Below are positions 40,008-48,579 of a stretch of 64,000 nt of DNA, piece after piece. A program made the position numbers and the translations under genes. The stretch's first letter is position 1. Each line of letters opens with the position of its first letter. Source of the stretch: Rhodococcus qingshengii (GTDB lineage Bacteria; Actinomycetota; Actinomycetes; Mycobacteriales; Mycobacteriaceae); assembly GCF_021025955.1 (NCBI RefSeq), contig NZ_JAJNCL010000009.1:1-64000 (forward strand), written 5' to 3'. The notes beneath the pieces were generated by a model that saw only the letters and a list, made by a program, of their open reading frames with translations, had not been told where the DNA came from and did no database searches.

Positions 40008-41405
40008 ATGACTGACTCCAACCGCCCACTCCGGGTCGCGATCGTCGGCGCCGGCCCCGCCGGCATCTACGCCGCCGACGCCCTCATGAAATCCGACACC
40101 GCAGTCTCCGGCCGCGGCGTCAGCATCGACCTCTTCGAGCGCATGCCCGCGCCCTTCGGCCTGATTCGTTACGGCGTCGCGCCTGATCATCCGCGCATCA
40201 AGGGCATCATCACCGCCCTGCACAAGGTGCTCGACAAGCCTCAGGTACGCCTGCTCGGCAACATCGACTACGGCACCGACATCACCCTCGACGACCTGCA
40301 GTCGTTCTACGACGCGGTCATCTTCTCCACCGGCGCCAACGCCGACCGCGCGCTCGGCATCCCGGGTATCGAACTCGACGGCAGCTACGGCGCGGCCGAC
40401 TTCGTCTCCTGGTACGACGGCCACCCCGACGTACCTCGTACGTGGCCGCTCGAAGCCGAGAAGGTCGCCGTCCTCGGCGTGGGCAACGTTGCGCTCGATA
40501 TCGCCCGTGTCCTCGCAAAGACCGGCGACGAACTGCTGCCCACCGAGATCCCCGCGAACGTCTACGAGGGCCTCAAGAACAACAAGGCCGTCGAGGTTCA
40601 CGTCTTCGGACGCCGCGGCCCGGCCCAGGCCAAGTTCACGCCTCTCGAACTGCGCGAACTCGACCATTCGCCGACCATCGAGGTCATCGTCGACCCCGAG
40701 GACATCGACTACGACGAGGGTTCCGAGCAGGCTCGCCGCAACTCCAAGCAGGTCGACATGGTTGCGAACACCCTGCAGGACTGGGCAATTCGCGACGTCG
40801 GAGCTCGCCCCCACAAGCTGTTCCTGCACTTCTTCGAATCTCCCACCGAGATCCTCGGTGAAGACGGCAAGGTCGTCGGCCTGCGCACCGAGCGCACCCA
40901 GCTCGACGGCACCGGCAACGTCAAGGGCACCGGCACGTACAAGGACTGGGATGTCCAGGCCGTGTACCGCGCCGTCGGTTACCTCTCGCAGAACGTCACT
41001 CAGCTGCCGTTCGACGATCAGGCAGGCACCGTTCCCAATGATGCCGGACGCGTCGTCGCCGACGACAACGCCGAAGGCGCGGCCCGGTTCATGCCGGCCA
41101 CGTACGTCACCGGCTGGATCAAGCGCGGCCCCGTCGGCCTCATCGGCCACACCAAGGGTGACGCCAACGAAACCGTCGCGAACCTCCTCGAGGATTCCGT
41201 CAACTTCGCCGGCGCCGCGAACCCCGACGAGAACGCCGTCATCGAGTTCCTCGAAGGCAAGCAGGTGCCGTACACGACGTGGCAGGGCTGGTACCGCCTC
41301 GATGCCCACGAGCGCAGCCTGGGTGAGCCCGAGGGCCGTGAGCGCATCAAGGTCGTCGAGCGTCACGACATGCTGAAGGCTTCCGAGCCCGACCGCACCA
41401 ACTGA
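40008..41405 (+). CDS. fprA: Ferredoxin/NADP+ reductase FprA, adrenodoxin-reductase type
   Basis: A 465-aa flavoprotein that moves electrons between NADPH and ferredoxin. The FAD fold is VAIVGAGPAGIYAADAL; IRYGVAPDHPRIKGI follows; the NADP fold is VLGVGNVALDIARVL; FGRRGPAQAKFTPLELREL and the C-terminal GWIKRGPVGLIGHTKGDA complete the family signature. Length fits mycobacterial FprA (about 456 aa). The ATG at 40008 starts MTDSNRPLR. A possible iron box lies 50 bases upstream and a terminator follows. Confidence 0.95.
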   Translation: MTDSNRPLRVAIVGAGPAGIYAADALMKSDTAVSGRGVSIDLFERMPAPFGLIRYGVAPDHPRIKGIITALHKVLDKPQVRLLGNIDYGTDITLDDLQSFYDAVIFSTGANADRALGIPGIELDGSYGAADFVSWYDGHPDVPRTWPLEAEKVAVLGVGNVALDIARVLAKTGDELLPTEIPANVYEGLKNNKAVEVHVFGRRGPAQAKFTPLELRELDHSPTIEVIVDPEDIDYDEGSEQARRNSKQVDMVANTLQDWAIRDVGARPHKLFLHFFESPTEILGEDGKVVGLRTERTQLDGTGNVKGTGTYKDWDVQAVYRAVGYLSQNVTQLPFDDQAGTVPNDAGRVVADDNAEGAARFMPATYVTGWIKRGPVGLIGHTKGDANETVANLLEDSVNFAGAANPDENAVIEFLEGKQVPYTTWQGWYRLDAHERSLGEPEGRERIKVVERHDMLKASEPDRTN

Positions 41406-41436
41406 GTGCACAGAAGTAACTGAACAGAAGCCGCCT

Positions 41437-41472
41437 ACCGGCCCGACGCGACCCAGGTCACATCGGGCCGGT
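41437..41472. terminator. Hairpin after fprA
   Basis: ACCGGCCCGA (41437-41446) is the reverse complement of TCGGGCCGGT (41463-41472). It ends 42 bases before the next same-strand gene. Confidence 0.7.
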
Positions 41473-41514
41473 GGTGTGTGCAGGCACCCAGGACGACAGG
41501 GCAAAATAGACTCC

Positions 41515-42354
41515 GTGTTTGACGCCCATGTGCATATCATCGACCCGCGCTTCCCGCTGGTCGAGAATCACGGGTACCTGCCTGAGCCCTTCACCGTCGC
41601 CGATTACCGGGCGCGAGTTGCCTCGCTGAAGGGCCTGAGTGTGGACGGCGGAGCGGTAGTAACCGCGTCGTACCAGGGCAATGACCAGGAATACCTGAAG
41701 GCCGCACTGTCCGAACTGGGCGAAGGCTGGGTGGGCGTCGCCGCTTTACCACTCGATGCGACGGACGAAGACATCGTTGCTCTGGATGCACTGGGAGTGC
41801 GCGCCGTCCGGTTCAACCTGCGCCGCGGCGCCACCGACCTGCGTCTGCTCGCCGATCTTGCCAACCGCGCATTCGATCTGGTCGGCTGGCACGCGGAGTT
41901 CTACGTCGATGCCACACTGTTGCTGTCGCTGGAACCTGTTTTCGCCAAATTGCCCGCGGTGAGCATCGACCACCTGGGAATGTCGACCCGCGGACTGCCG
42001 TATCTCCTCAACCTCGTCGACCGTGGGGTACGCGTCAAAGCCACCGGGTTCGGCCGCACCACCATCTCCGACGTCGGCGATGTTCTGCGACAAATCCATG
42101 CGGTCAACCCCGCTGCGCTGATGTTCGGCACCGACTTACCCGGCACACGGGCACGTCGAGCTTTCGAGGTCCACGATCTGGACGTGATCGCCGAAGCGGT
42201 CGGCGACGACCTCTCCGCTGTCATGGGCGACAACGCCCGCTCCTGGTACCGCTGCGGTCAGGTGAACGCGACGGCGCCCAGCCACAGCCCCGCGGCGATC
42301 AGTGCTCCGAACAGTTCCACCAGCATCGACAATCCGACTGCCTTCACCGCGTGA
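41515..42354 (+). CDS. Amidohydrolase-like metal-dependent hydrolase
   Basis: A 279-aa TIM-barrel hydrolase of the amidohydrolase-2 group (lactonase, decarboxylase, dicarboxylate hydrolase). The metal motif is FDAHVHIID at the start; GWHAEFYVDA, VSIDHLGMS and MFGTDLPGTRA supply the other expected ligands (His, His, Asp). The substrate is not known. The last 33 codons overlap the end of the convergent DUF456 gene, and the C-terminal 35 residues (Ser/Pro-rich) do not look family-like, so the natural stop may have been lost by a small change. The start is a GTG. Confidence 0.82.
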   Translation: MFDAHVHIIDPRFPLVENHGYLPEPFTVADYRARVASLKGLSVDGGAVVTASYQGNDQEYLKAALSELGEGWVGVAALPLDATDEDIVALDALGVRAVRFNLRRGATDLRLLADLANRAFDLVGWHAEFYVDATLLLSLEPVFAKLPAVSIDHLGMSTRGLPYLLNLVDRGVRVKATGFGRTTISDVGDVLRQIHAVNPAALMFGTDLPGTRARRAFEVHDLDVIAEAVGDDLSAVMGDNARSWYRCGQVNATAPSHSPAAISAPNSSTSIDNPTAFTA

Positions 42355-42740
42355 AGCGTCGACGCCCAGGCGATGTCGTAGCGGCGCAGTCGCGCTAGTT
42401 CGGCGAAGTACGTTCCGACGATGAATCCGAGGAACAACCCCACCACCGGGATCACGAAGAACCCGATGATGCCGACGACGCCACCGACCACCACCGACAG
42501 GTTAGGCACTCCCCCGGACTTCATTCGCTTGCCGGGCCACGTGTACTTGACGATCCCGGTGACCACCAGCGCCAGCGTGGACAATGCGAACACCGTCCAC
42601 GCCGTCGCGCCACCGGTCATGATCGCCCACACCAGAATTGCACCGAAAACGAGAAGTGTCCCGGGGAGGATCGGAACGACGACTCCGATCAGACCGACCA
42701 GGATGACCAGCCCGACGAGGACCTCGGCCGCTGGACTCAT
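42258..42740 (-). CDS. DUF456 membrane protein
   Basis: A 160-aa membrane protein with DUF456 features: [25 protein letters not shown] and [31 protein letters not shown], about four helices and conserved Pro/Gly turns. Function is unknown. Its ATG overlaps the purT stop (ATGA), so it is cotranscribed with purT. The 3' end overlaps the convergent amidohydrolase by 97 bases. Confidence 0.85.
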   Translation of the reverse strand: MSPAAEVLVGLVILVGLIGVVVPILPGTLLVFGAILVWAIMTGGATAWTVFALSTLALVVTGIVKYTWPGKRMKSGGVPNLSVVVGGVVGIIGFFVIPVVGLFLGFIVGTYFAELARLRRYDIAWASTLHAVKAVGLSMLVELFGALIAAGLWLGAVAFT

Positions 42741-43972
42741 CCGACGGGACGCACTTTCGACGCGGCTTCGCGGGCGCGGGCGCGGGCAGTCGGGACATCA
42801 GCAGCCGTCGACACCGCAACACCCATGCGACGACGTGTGAAGCTCTCCGGCTTGCCGAAGAGTCGCAGGTCCGTCTCGGGAACCGCGAGAGCCTCTGCGA
42901 CACCGTCGAATCCGATCCCCTTTGCCTCCACACCGCCGTAGATCACTGCCGACGCTCCCGGCGCCGTGAGTGTCGTGTCGACCGGCAAGCCCAGGATCGC
43001 GCGGGCGTGCAGTTCGAACTCGGAAAGTCGCTGCGTACGCAGAGTCACCAATCCGGTGTCGTGCGGCCGTGGGCTCACTTCGGAGAAGAAGACGTCGTCG
43101 CCCTTCACGAAAAGTTCGACGCCGAAGATACCTCGCCCGCCCAGAGCCGTGGTCACCTTCTCGGCGACGTCTCGGGCCGAGGCGAGGGCAACCGCGGACA
43201 TCTGCTGCGGCTGCCACGATTCGATGTAGTCGCCGGCGTCCTGCAGGTGCCCGATCGGCTCGCAGAACGACGTCTCGACCTCACCGCTCTCACCGACGGC
43301 GCGAACCGTCAATTGGGTTATCTCGTAATCGAAATCGACAAAACCTTCGACGATCACCCGGCCGTGATTCACACGACCTCCGGCCATCGCGTAATCCCAG
43401 GCGGCGTCGAGATCGTCGGCGGACCGAACAGTCGACTGTCCCTTCCCCGACGAGGACATGACGGGCTTGACGACGCACGGGAAACCGATTCGGTCTGTCG
43501 CTGCCTGCACTTCGGCAAGCGAGTCCGCGAAAGCATACGGCGAAGTGGGCAGACCCAACTCTTCGGCTGCGAGTCGGCGGATTCCCTCACGATTCATCGT
43601 GAGCTGGGTAGCGCGAGCGGTCGGAATGACCACCGCGCCCCCGCGCTCTTCGACGAGGGCAAGAGCGTCCGTCGCGATGGCCTCGATCTCGGGAACCACG
43701 AAGTGAGGCTTTTCCAACTCGATGACGGCAAGCAGCGCTTCCGGATCGGTCATGTCGACGGTATGAGCACGATGAGCTACCTGGTGCCCAGGGGCGTCGG
43801 GATACCGATCCACCGCAATCACTTCGACGCCCAGACGCTGCAACGCGATGGCAACTTCCTTACCCAACTCGCCTGATCCCAACATCATCACGCGGATGGA
43901 GTTCTCGGTCAGTGGAGTCCCGAATCGGAGCGGAAGGGTCGGCAGGTACGAAGGCGTCGAATCAAGCTGCAT
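42737..43972 (-). CDS. purT: Formate-dependent GAR transformylase PurT
   Basis: An ATP-grasp enzyme of purine synthesis that makes formylglycinamide ribonucleotide from GAR, formate and ATP. The 411-aa protein shows [118 protein letters not shown] and the C-terminal substrate region. The ATG at 43972 is the family-like start. Position near metZ matches M. tuberculosis Rv0389. Confidence 0.95.
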   Translation of the reverse strand: MQLDSTPSYLPTLPLRFGTPLTENSIRVMMLGSGELGKEVAIALQRLGVEVIAVDRYPDAPGHQVAHRAHTVDMTDPEALLAVIELEKPHFVVPEIEAIATDALALVEERGGAVVIPTARATQLTMNREGIRRLAAEELGLPTSPYAFADSLAEVQAATDRIGFPCVVKPVMSSSGKGQSTVRSADDLDAAWDYAMAGGRVNHGRVIVEGFVDFDYEITQLTVRAVGESGEVETSFCEPIGHLQDAGDYIESWQPQQMSAVALASARDVAEKVTTALGGRGIFGVELFVKGDDVFFSEVSPRPHDTGLVTLRTQRLSEFELHARAILGLPVDTTLTAPGASAVIYGGVEAKGIGFDGVAEALAVPETDLRLFGKPESFTRRRMGVAVSTAADVPTARARAREAASKVRPVG

Positions 43973-44012
43973 GGGTGCGACTATATGCCAATCCCGATGC
44001 AGGTCAGCGCAG

Positions 44013-45518
44013 TTATCGGCCGTCCACCACACCTTCGCGGTCAAAACCTCGTCTGATCGTTCGTGGTGCGGCTGGTTTGCGATAGGTGCGGGTGACCGTG
44101 TCCGGCTCGGAATTCTGTTGCGGCAAAGCATCGTTGCCGACCTGGCGCACTTTCACGAGGTTGCGCCCGGCACGCTTGCCGTCGTACAGAGCCTCGTCCG
44201 CGACGCTCATGAGGGTGGCCAACGTCGGCGTCGCATGATCGACCCACGCGACTCCGACGCTGACTGTGCTCGTCACGTCTGATTCGGCCGAGTACTCGAC
44301 TTGTGCGCCGCGGACGGCCTCGGCGACGTCGACTGCTCGCGTGAAACTGCAGTCCGGAAGCAGAATGGCGAACTCCTCGCCGCCAAGCCTTCCGATCAGA
44401 TCGCCGTCGGACAATCGGGCAGCGGCCCGTTCGGCGAAGTTAGCGAGAACGCTGTCACCGGTCATATGTCCGTGAGTGTCGTTGATGCTCTTGAAGTGAT
44501 CCAGGTCGAGCATCAGCAGGCCGACCGGGGACTGCGCGCGGGCCGCGTTGGCAAGTTCCGATTCCGCATGTCCGAGAAAGGCGCCGCGCGAGAGGACCCC
44601 GGTCAAATGGTCGAATTCCACCGCGAGAAATAGTTCGCGCTCGGCAGCACGACGTTCCTCGGTCGCACAGGCCACCGCGATCGGCCCCAACGCGATCAAC
44701 GTGACCGCAATGGACGTGATGACGTCCTCGTTCGAACTCGAGGTGCCCTGGTCCCCGATATCGAGTCGACCGCTACCCGCCATCATGAGTGACCACACCG
44801 ACCAGACCACGGACACGAAGGCAGTACTCGGGACCGAGATACGAGTGGCACACCAGAGGAGAGCTGGAATCGGCAGGACCAGCGCGATCGGCCCTTCGAT
44901 GTTGAGGGCGATCGGCACGCAGGCTGCAGTCGCGAGCAGGGGAACGCTCACTGTGGCGACGGTTTTGACGGTCAGTGTGCGGCGGAACTCGGCAAGGCTC
45001 GACGGGATGGTGAGAGTGAGAATGAGAGGAAGGACCAGCAGGTACGCCATTACCTCGGTGGCACCCCAGTGGACAAACGTGTCGGTGAAGGACTGACCGC
45101 GAAAGAGACGGTCCAAGGCGCCTGCCGTGGCCGCGGTACCAGTCGCCGCGACGAACGAGACGAAGACCATCCACACCAGCGACTGCGAATCGACCAATCG
45201 GAACGGAGTGCGCTTCAAGTAGTGCAGAGCAAGGACTCCGACCGTCACTCCGGCGACATTCGCCCCGTTCAACTGCACCGCGAGCGACAGGGAGTTGCCG
45301 GTCACCAGGTCAGCGCAGACGTATCCGACCGTCGCGGCGATCCACGTCGGCCACTCGATCAGAACCGGCCACCTGACCATCATTCCCAGCAGCAGGGCGT
45401 TCGCGCACCAGAATGTCGCGAGCAACCCTGGTGGGCGCGTGAGGATGCCGATCAACGAAGCCGCAAGCACGACGGACAGCACGAGGAGCAGACGCAGAAA
45501 GCGACTTGTCCTAACCAT
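44013..45518 (-). CDS. Membrane diguanylate cyclase (MASE1-GGDEF)
   Basis: A 501-aa protein that should make cyclic di-GMP. The N-terminal ~300 residues form about eight helices of the MASE1 sensory type ([35 protein letters not shown]). The cytoplasmic GGDEF domain (about 310-470) has [19 protein letters not shown] and the active-site [15 protein letters not shown], so it is probably active. The inhibitory RxxD site five residues upstream is not present (SDGD instead). No EAL domain follows. The signal sensed is unknown. Confidence 0.92.
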   Translation of the reverse strand: MVRTSRFLRLLLVLSVVLAASLIGILTRPPGLLATFWCANALLLGMMVRWPVLIEWPTWIAATVGYVCADLVTGNSLSLAVQLNGANVAGVTVGVLALHYLKRTPFRLVDSQSLVWMVFVSFVAATGTAATAGALDRLFRGQSFTDTFVHWGATEVMAYLLVLPLILTLTIPSSLAEFRRTLTVKTVATVSVPLLATAACVPIALNIEGPIALVLPIPALLWCATRISVPSTAFVSVVWSVWSLMMAGSGRLDIGDQGTSSSNEDVITSIAVTLIALGPIAVACATEERRAAERELFLAVEFDHLTGVLSRGAFLGHAESELANAARAQSPVGLLMLDLDHFKSINDTHGHMTGDSVLANFAERAAARLSDGDLIGRLGGEEFAILLPDCSFTRAVDVAEAVRGAQVEYSAESDVTSTVSVGVAWVDHATPTLATLMSVADEALYDGKRAGRNLVKVRQVGNDALPQQNSEPDTVTRTYRKPAAPRTIRRGFDREGVVDGR

Positions 45519-45774
45519 GCGTCACCTCGCGGTCTGCTACCTCTTAAGACAGGAGCACTGGACGTCGCGACACGTTTGCATGCCGTCGACGGTATGTCGA
45601 TGTCGTCGATCCATCGTACGCAGGTGCGCCCACCGCTGGCCTTCGTTCAATCGCCGAAAACACCACCTACGAAAGCCCGCGAATACGGGTGCCCTCCGAC
45701 CACGAAAGTGGACAGAGGGCACCTGCAATGCAATCCGAAGTGCAGAGCCGTATGGATCTGCCGGAAAAGGATGA

Positions 45775-45921
45775 CTATTCGGCGGATCCACTGGAGAGAC
45801 CCGAAAGCGAACCGGTGGACGAGCCCTCGGCCTCGCCGGACAGCGATTCGGTGGGAACGGACTTGAGGAAAGCGCCGAGCGCCGTGAGCAGGGGTCCGAG
45901 GGTGCTGAGTGATCCGAACAT
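45775..45921 (-). CDS. 48-residue helical protein, GSL family (porin-like candidate)
   Basis: A short ORF with AGGAG 8 bases before the ATG. It starts MFGSLSTLGPLLTALGAFLK, an amphipathic or hydrophobic helix, then KSVPTESLSGEAEG and a Ser/Gly tail (SSTGSLSGLSSGSAE). No signal peptide, no Cys. It shares the M(F)GSL start and layout with the genes at 46284 (362 bases away, same strand) and 3338. Corynebacterial PorA/PorH-type peptides are similarly small, leaderless and encoded in pairs, and carry O-mycolate on Ser. The assignment is an inference without sequence match. AGGAG and CTCCT around the start form a small palindrome. Confidence 0.7.
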   Translation of the reverse strand: MFGSLSTLGPLLTALGAFLKSVPTESLSGEAEGSSTGSLSGLSSGSAE

Positions 45922-46205
45922 AGGAGTTTCTCCTGTATGTGAGGTGGTGTGATGTTACAGCGCCAGACCGGCCGCAGGCGGTGACCGGAATGGTTCGGGA
46001 ACTCCTGCCGCGCGGAAAGCGGAACCGCCCCCCGAACAACATCCCGAGTTGTGATGTAGCGCACTACCTTGGCGCTGTGTGCATTTATAGACCGACTACT
46101 CGCGCTTGTCCAGCTACCGAATAGCTACCATCGCGGATCGCTCGTAACACCTTTCGGTGTAAGTGCAGCTCAACGGGCAGTTTCATAAATCGGATCATTG
46201 CTATA

Positions 46206-46221
46206 TGTGAATTAGCTCACA
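46206..46221. promoter_or_regulatory. Perfect Crp/GlxR-type palindrome
   Basis: TGTGAATTAGCTCACA is an exact TGTGA-N6-TCACA match. It lies 285 bases upstream of the small gene starting at 45921 and 63 bases past the end of the small gene at 46284-46406. A weaker site (TGTGATGTAGCGCACT, 46050-46065) is closer to the first gene. Confidence 0.6.
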
Positions 46222-46283
46222 CCTGAGATGCGAAAAGTGTGGCTCGCAGACAACTGCAAGCGACACTTTCGGACAAACGGCAC

Positions 46284-46406
46284 TTACTTATCAGCATCGG
46301 ATCCGGTTCCGGGGGTGAGTGAGCCACCACCGAGAGCCGTGAACAGGTCCTCGAGTACCGGAATGAACGTCTGGACGACGCCGCCGAAGTCTTCGAGTGA
46401 ACCCAT
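46284..46406 (-). CDS. 40-residue helical protein, GSL family (porin-like candidate)
   Basis: A 40-codon ORF with AAGGGA 7 bases before the ATG. It reads MGSLEDFGGVVQTFIPVLED then LFTALGGGSLTPGTGSDADK: one amphipathic helix with acidic and aromatic faces and a Gly/Ser/Thr tail. It lacks a signal peptide. MGSL, the TALG segment and the polar tail are shared with the gene at 45775-45921 (TALGAF), which follows on the same strand. Together they resemble the PorA/PorH pair layout of corynebacteria; function is inferred only. Confidence 0.7.
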   Translation of the reverse strand: MGSLEDFGGVVQTFIPVLEDLFTALGGGSLTPGTGSDADK

Positions 46407-46845
46407 GTCAGGTCCCTTTTTCTCGGGATGCAGTTGTGGTCACGAACGTGAGGACGTTCTTTGCGGAAGGCGCCGAGATTCTGGATCGAGGTCATGCGAC
46501 CACTCCCGTGCATGTTTCGAAAGTCGTCTGTGCTCGAACGTCAGGTGGTCGAACGTCAGGAGTTCGTTTCAATCGCTCCGCCCCTTTGTGGCCAAGCAAT
46601 ATACGTACGTCCAGTTTGTTTATTTCCAAGAAGAACATGACATATTGGATCAAAATGTAAACCATCAGTTCGGGCGTTGTGACCTGAATTCAATCTCGAA
46701 TTCAATGTGTTTTACATCACGGCCAATTAGGACAAAAGGATGCAATCGTCAGAGTCGGTGCCGACCTCGACCGCGATCTGTCATACCGTGTGCGTGTGAT
46801 CAATCGCGAACGAGCGGCAACCCACGCAACTCACCGGGAACCGTC
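46407..46845. other. AT-rich intergenic region with a Crp-like site
   Basis: 439 bases between divergent genes, AT-rich from about 46590 to 46740. It holds TGTGTTTTACATCACG at 46706-46721 (Crp/GlxR-like, one mismatch per half), about 300 bases upstream of the small gene at 46406 and 125 before the exporter gene. No credible gene or RNA was recognised; the open frames here lack codon-usage support. Confidence 0.5.
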
Positions 46846-48579
46846 GTGTTAGCAAAACTCCTCAAGGCGTACCTGCCGCCGTACCGCTGGTTGCTTGCCG
46901 GAGTCCTCGCACTTCAACTCTTCGGGGCTATCGCGTCGTTGGTCCTCCCCACCCTCAACGCGCGGATCATCGACGACGGCGTCGCCCGCGGCGACACCGG
47001 ATTCATCATGTCCACCGGCGGGATCATGCTTCTCGTCTCGCTTGCGTCGATCATCGCGTCGGTCGCGTCGACCTATCTGGCCGCAAAGTCCTCGATGGGT
47101 TTCGGCCACGACGTTCGAGGCGCCTTCTACAAGGCCGTCGGCAGTTTTTCGGATCGCGAGTTCAACAGTTTCGGCGCGCCGACCCTGATCACACGAAACA
47201 CCAACGACGTCCTGCAGATCCAGGCCCTGGTGATGCTGACGTCCTCGATGCTCGTCAGTGCACCGCTGATGTGTATCGGCGGCATCATCATGGCGCTGCG
47301 TGAAAACCTTCAGATGTCATGGCTCCTGACGATTTCGGTACCACTGCTCGGCATCACCGTCTCGGTCGTGGTCGCCAAGCTGATCCCGCATTTCCGGACG
47401 ATGCAGACGCGGATCGACAACATCAATCGATCGCTGCGTGAACAGCTCACCGGTATGCGCGTCATTCGCGCCTTCGTTCGCGAGCCTGACGAGACGATCC
47501 GTTTCGACAAGGCCAACAAGGAACTGACCGACACGGCACTCCTCATCGGCCGCTACCAAGCGGTACTGCTGCCCACCGTCATGCTGATCGCCAACCTGTC
47601 GAGCGTCGCGGTGCTGTGGTTCGGCGCGCATCTGGTCGATACCGGAGACATGCAGATCGGACAGATCAGCGCATTCCTGGCCTACGTGATGCAGATCCTG
47701 ATGTCGGTGGTCATGGCAACCATGTTGGCCGTGGTGATCCCACGCGCAGCCGTGTGCGCAGACCGCATCAAGGAAGTCCTCGACACCGAGCCGACCGTGC
47801 CCGCACCCGCTCAGCCGCTTCGTCCGACATCTCCTTACGGTGTTGTCGAGTTCGGTGGAGCCGGCTTCACGTATCCGGGAGCAGAAACGCCGGTCCTGTC
47901 GAATGTTTCGATGCGATGCATGCCAGGTACGGTCACCGCGATCGTGGGCAGTACCGGTAGTGGCAAATCGACCCTGGTCTCACTCATCCCCCGACTCTTC
48001 GACGTCACGGCCGGCGCCGTCCTGGTCGACGGCTTGGACGTCCGAGGCTGGGATCAGGACGAACTCTTCGCCAACTTCGGATACGTGCCTCAGAAGGCGT
48101 ACCTGTTCGCCGGCACGATTGCGAGCAATATCCGCTACGGAAACCCGACGGCCACCGACGACGACATCTGGGCAGCCCTCACCATCGCTCAGGCAGACGA
48201 CTTCGTCAGGGAACTGTCAGACGGTCTCGAGTCACCCATCGCCCAGGGCGGCGGCAATCTCTCGGGCGGACAAAGACAACGTCTCGCCATCGCCAGAGCC
48301 GTGGTCCGCAGACCCCGGATCTTCGTGTTCGACGATTCGTTCTCGGCACTCGACATGCACACCGACGCTGCAGTCCGGCGCGAACTTCGTACGGTCTCGA
48401 CGCATTCGACTGTCATCATCGTCGCGCAACGCGTCGCGTCCATCATTGATGCCGACCAGATCATGGTCCTCGAGGACGGCGCTCCTGTCGGCCTCGGCGA
48501 CCATCAGTTCCTCCTGGCGAACTGTCCGACCTACCAAGAGATCGTGGCTTCCCAGATTCCCGCGGAGATGAGCGCATGA
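46846..48579 (+). CDS. ABC exporter half-transporter, degenerate NBD
   Basis: A 577-aa type I exporter subunit: six-helix membrane domain (about 1-310), then the ATPase with Walker A GSTGSGKST, Q-loop YVPQKAYLF, signature LSGGQRQRLAIARA and Walker B IFVFDDSFSALD. The catalytic Glu after Walker B is Asp (DD instead of DE), so this NBD forms a degenerate site, as in BmrC-type and TM287-type subunits. The GTG at 46846 is chosen as the start; the long upstream extension covers a non-coding AT-rich region. It overlaps the partner gene by ATGA. Confidence 0.9.
   Translation: MLAKLLKAYLPPYRWLLAGVLALQLFGAIASLVLPTLNARIIDDGVARGDTGFIMSTGGIMLLVSLASIIASVASTYLAAKSSMGFGHDVRGAFYKAVGSFSDREFNSFGAPTLITRNTNDVLQIQALVMLTSSMLVSAPLMCIGGIIMALRENLQMSWLLTISVPLLGITVSVVVAKLIPHFRTMQTRIDNINRSLREQLTGMRVIRAFVREPDETIRFDKANKELTDTALLIGRYQAVLLPTVMLIANLSSVAVLWFGAHLVDTGDMQIGQISAFLAYVMQILMSVVMATMLAVVIPRAAVCADRIKEVLDTEPTVPAPAQPLRPTSPYGVVEFGGAGFTYPGAETPVLSNVSMRCMPGTVTAIVGSTGSGKSTLVSLIPRLFDVTAGAVLVDGLDVRGWDQDELFANFGYVPQKAYLFAGTIASNIRYGNPTATDDDIWAALTIAQADDFVRELSDGLESPIAQGGGNLSGGQRQRLAIARAVVRRPRIFVFDDSFSALDMHTDAAVRRELRTVSTHSTVIIVAQRVASIIDADQIMVLEDGAPVGLGDHQFLLANCPTYQEIVASQIPAEMSA

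Noticed and set aside
39939-41540. 533-codon open frame antisense to fprA
   Set aside because: Covers the whole fprA gene in mirror frame; low-complexity Gly/Val/Asp composition typical of GC-rich antisense frames.
46147-46160. ACACC-TTTC-GGTGT hairpin as terminator of the 40-residue gene
   Set aside because: The stem is only five base pairs and lacks a T-run; not enough to call.
46228-46845. N-terminal extension of the first ABC exporter subunit
   Set aside because: The added 206 residues cross an AT-rich non-coding region and antisense of a small gene, and have no exporter-like sequence.
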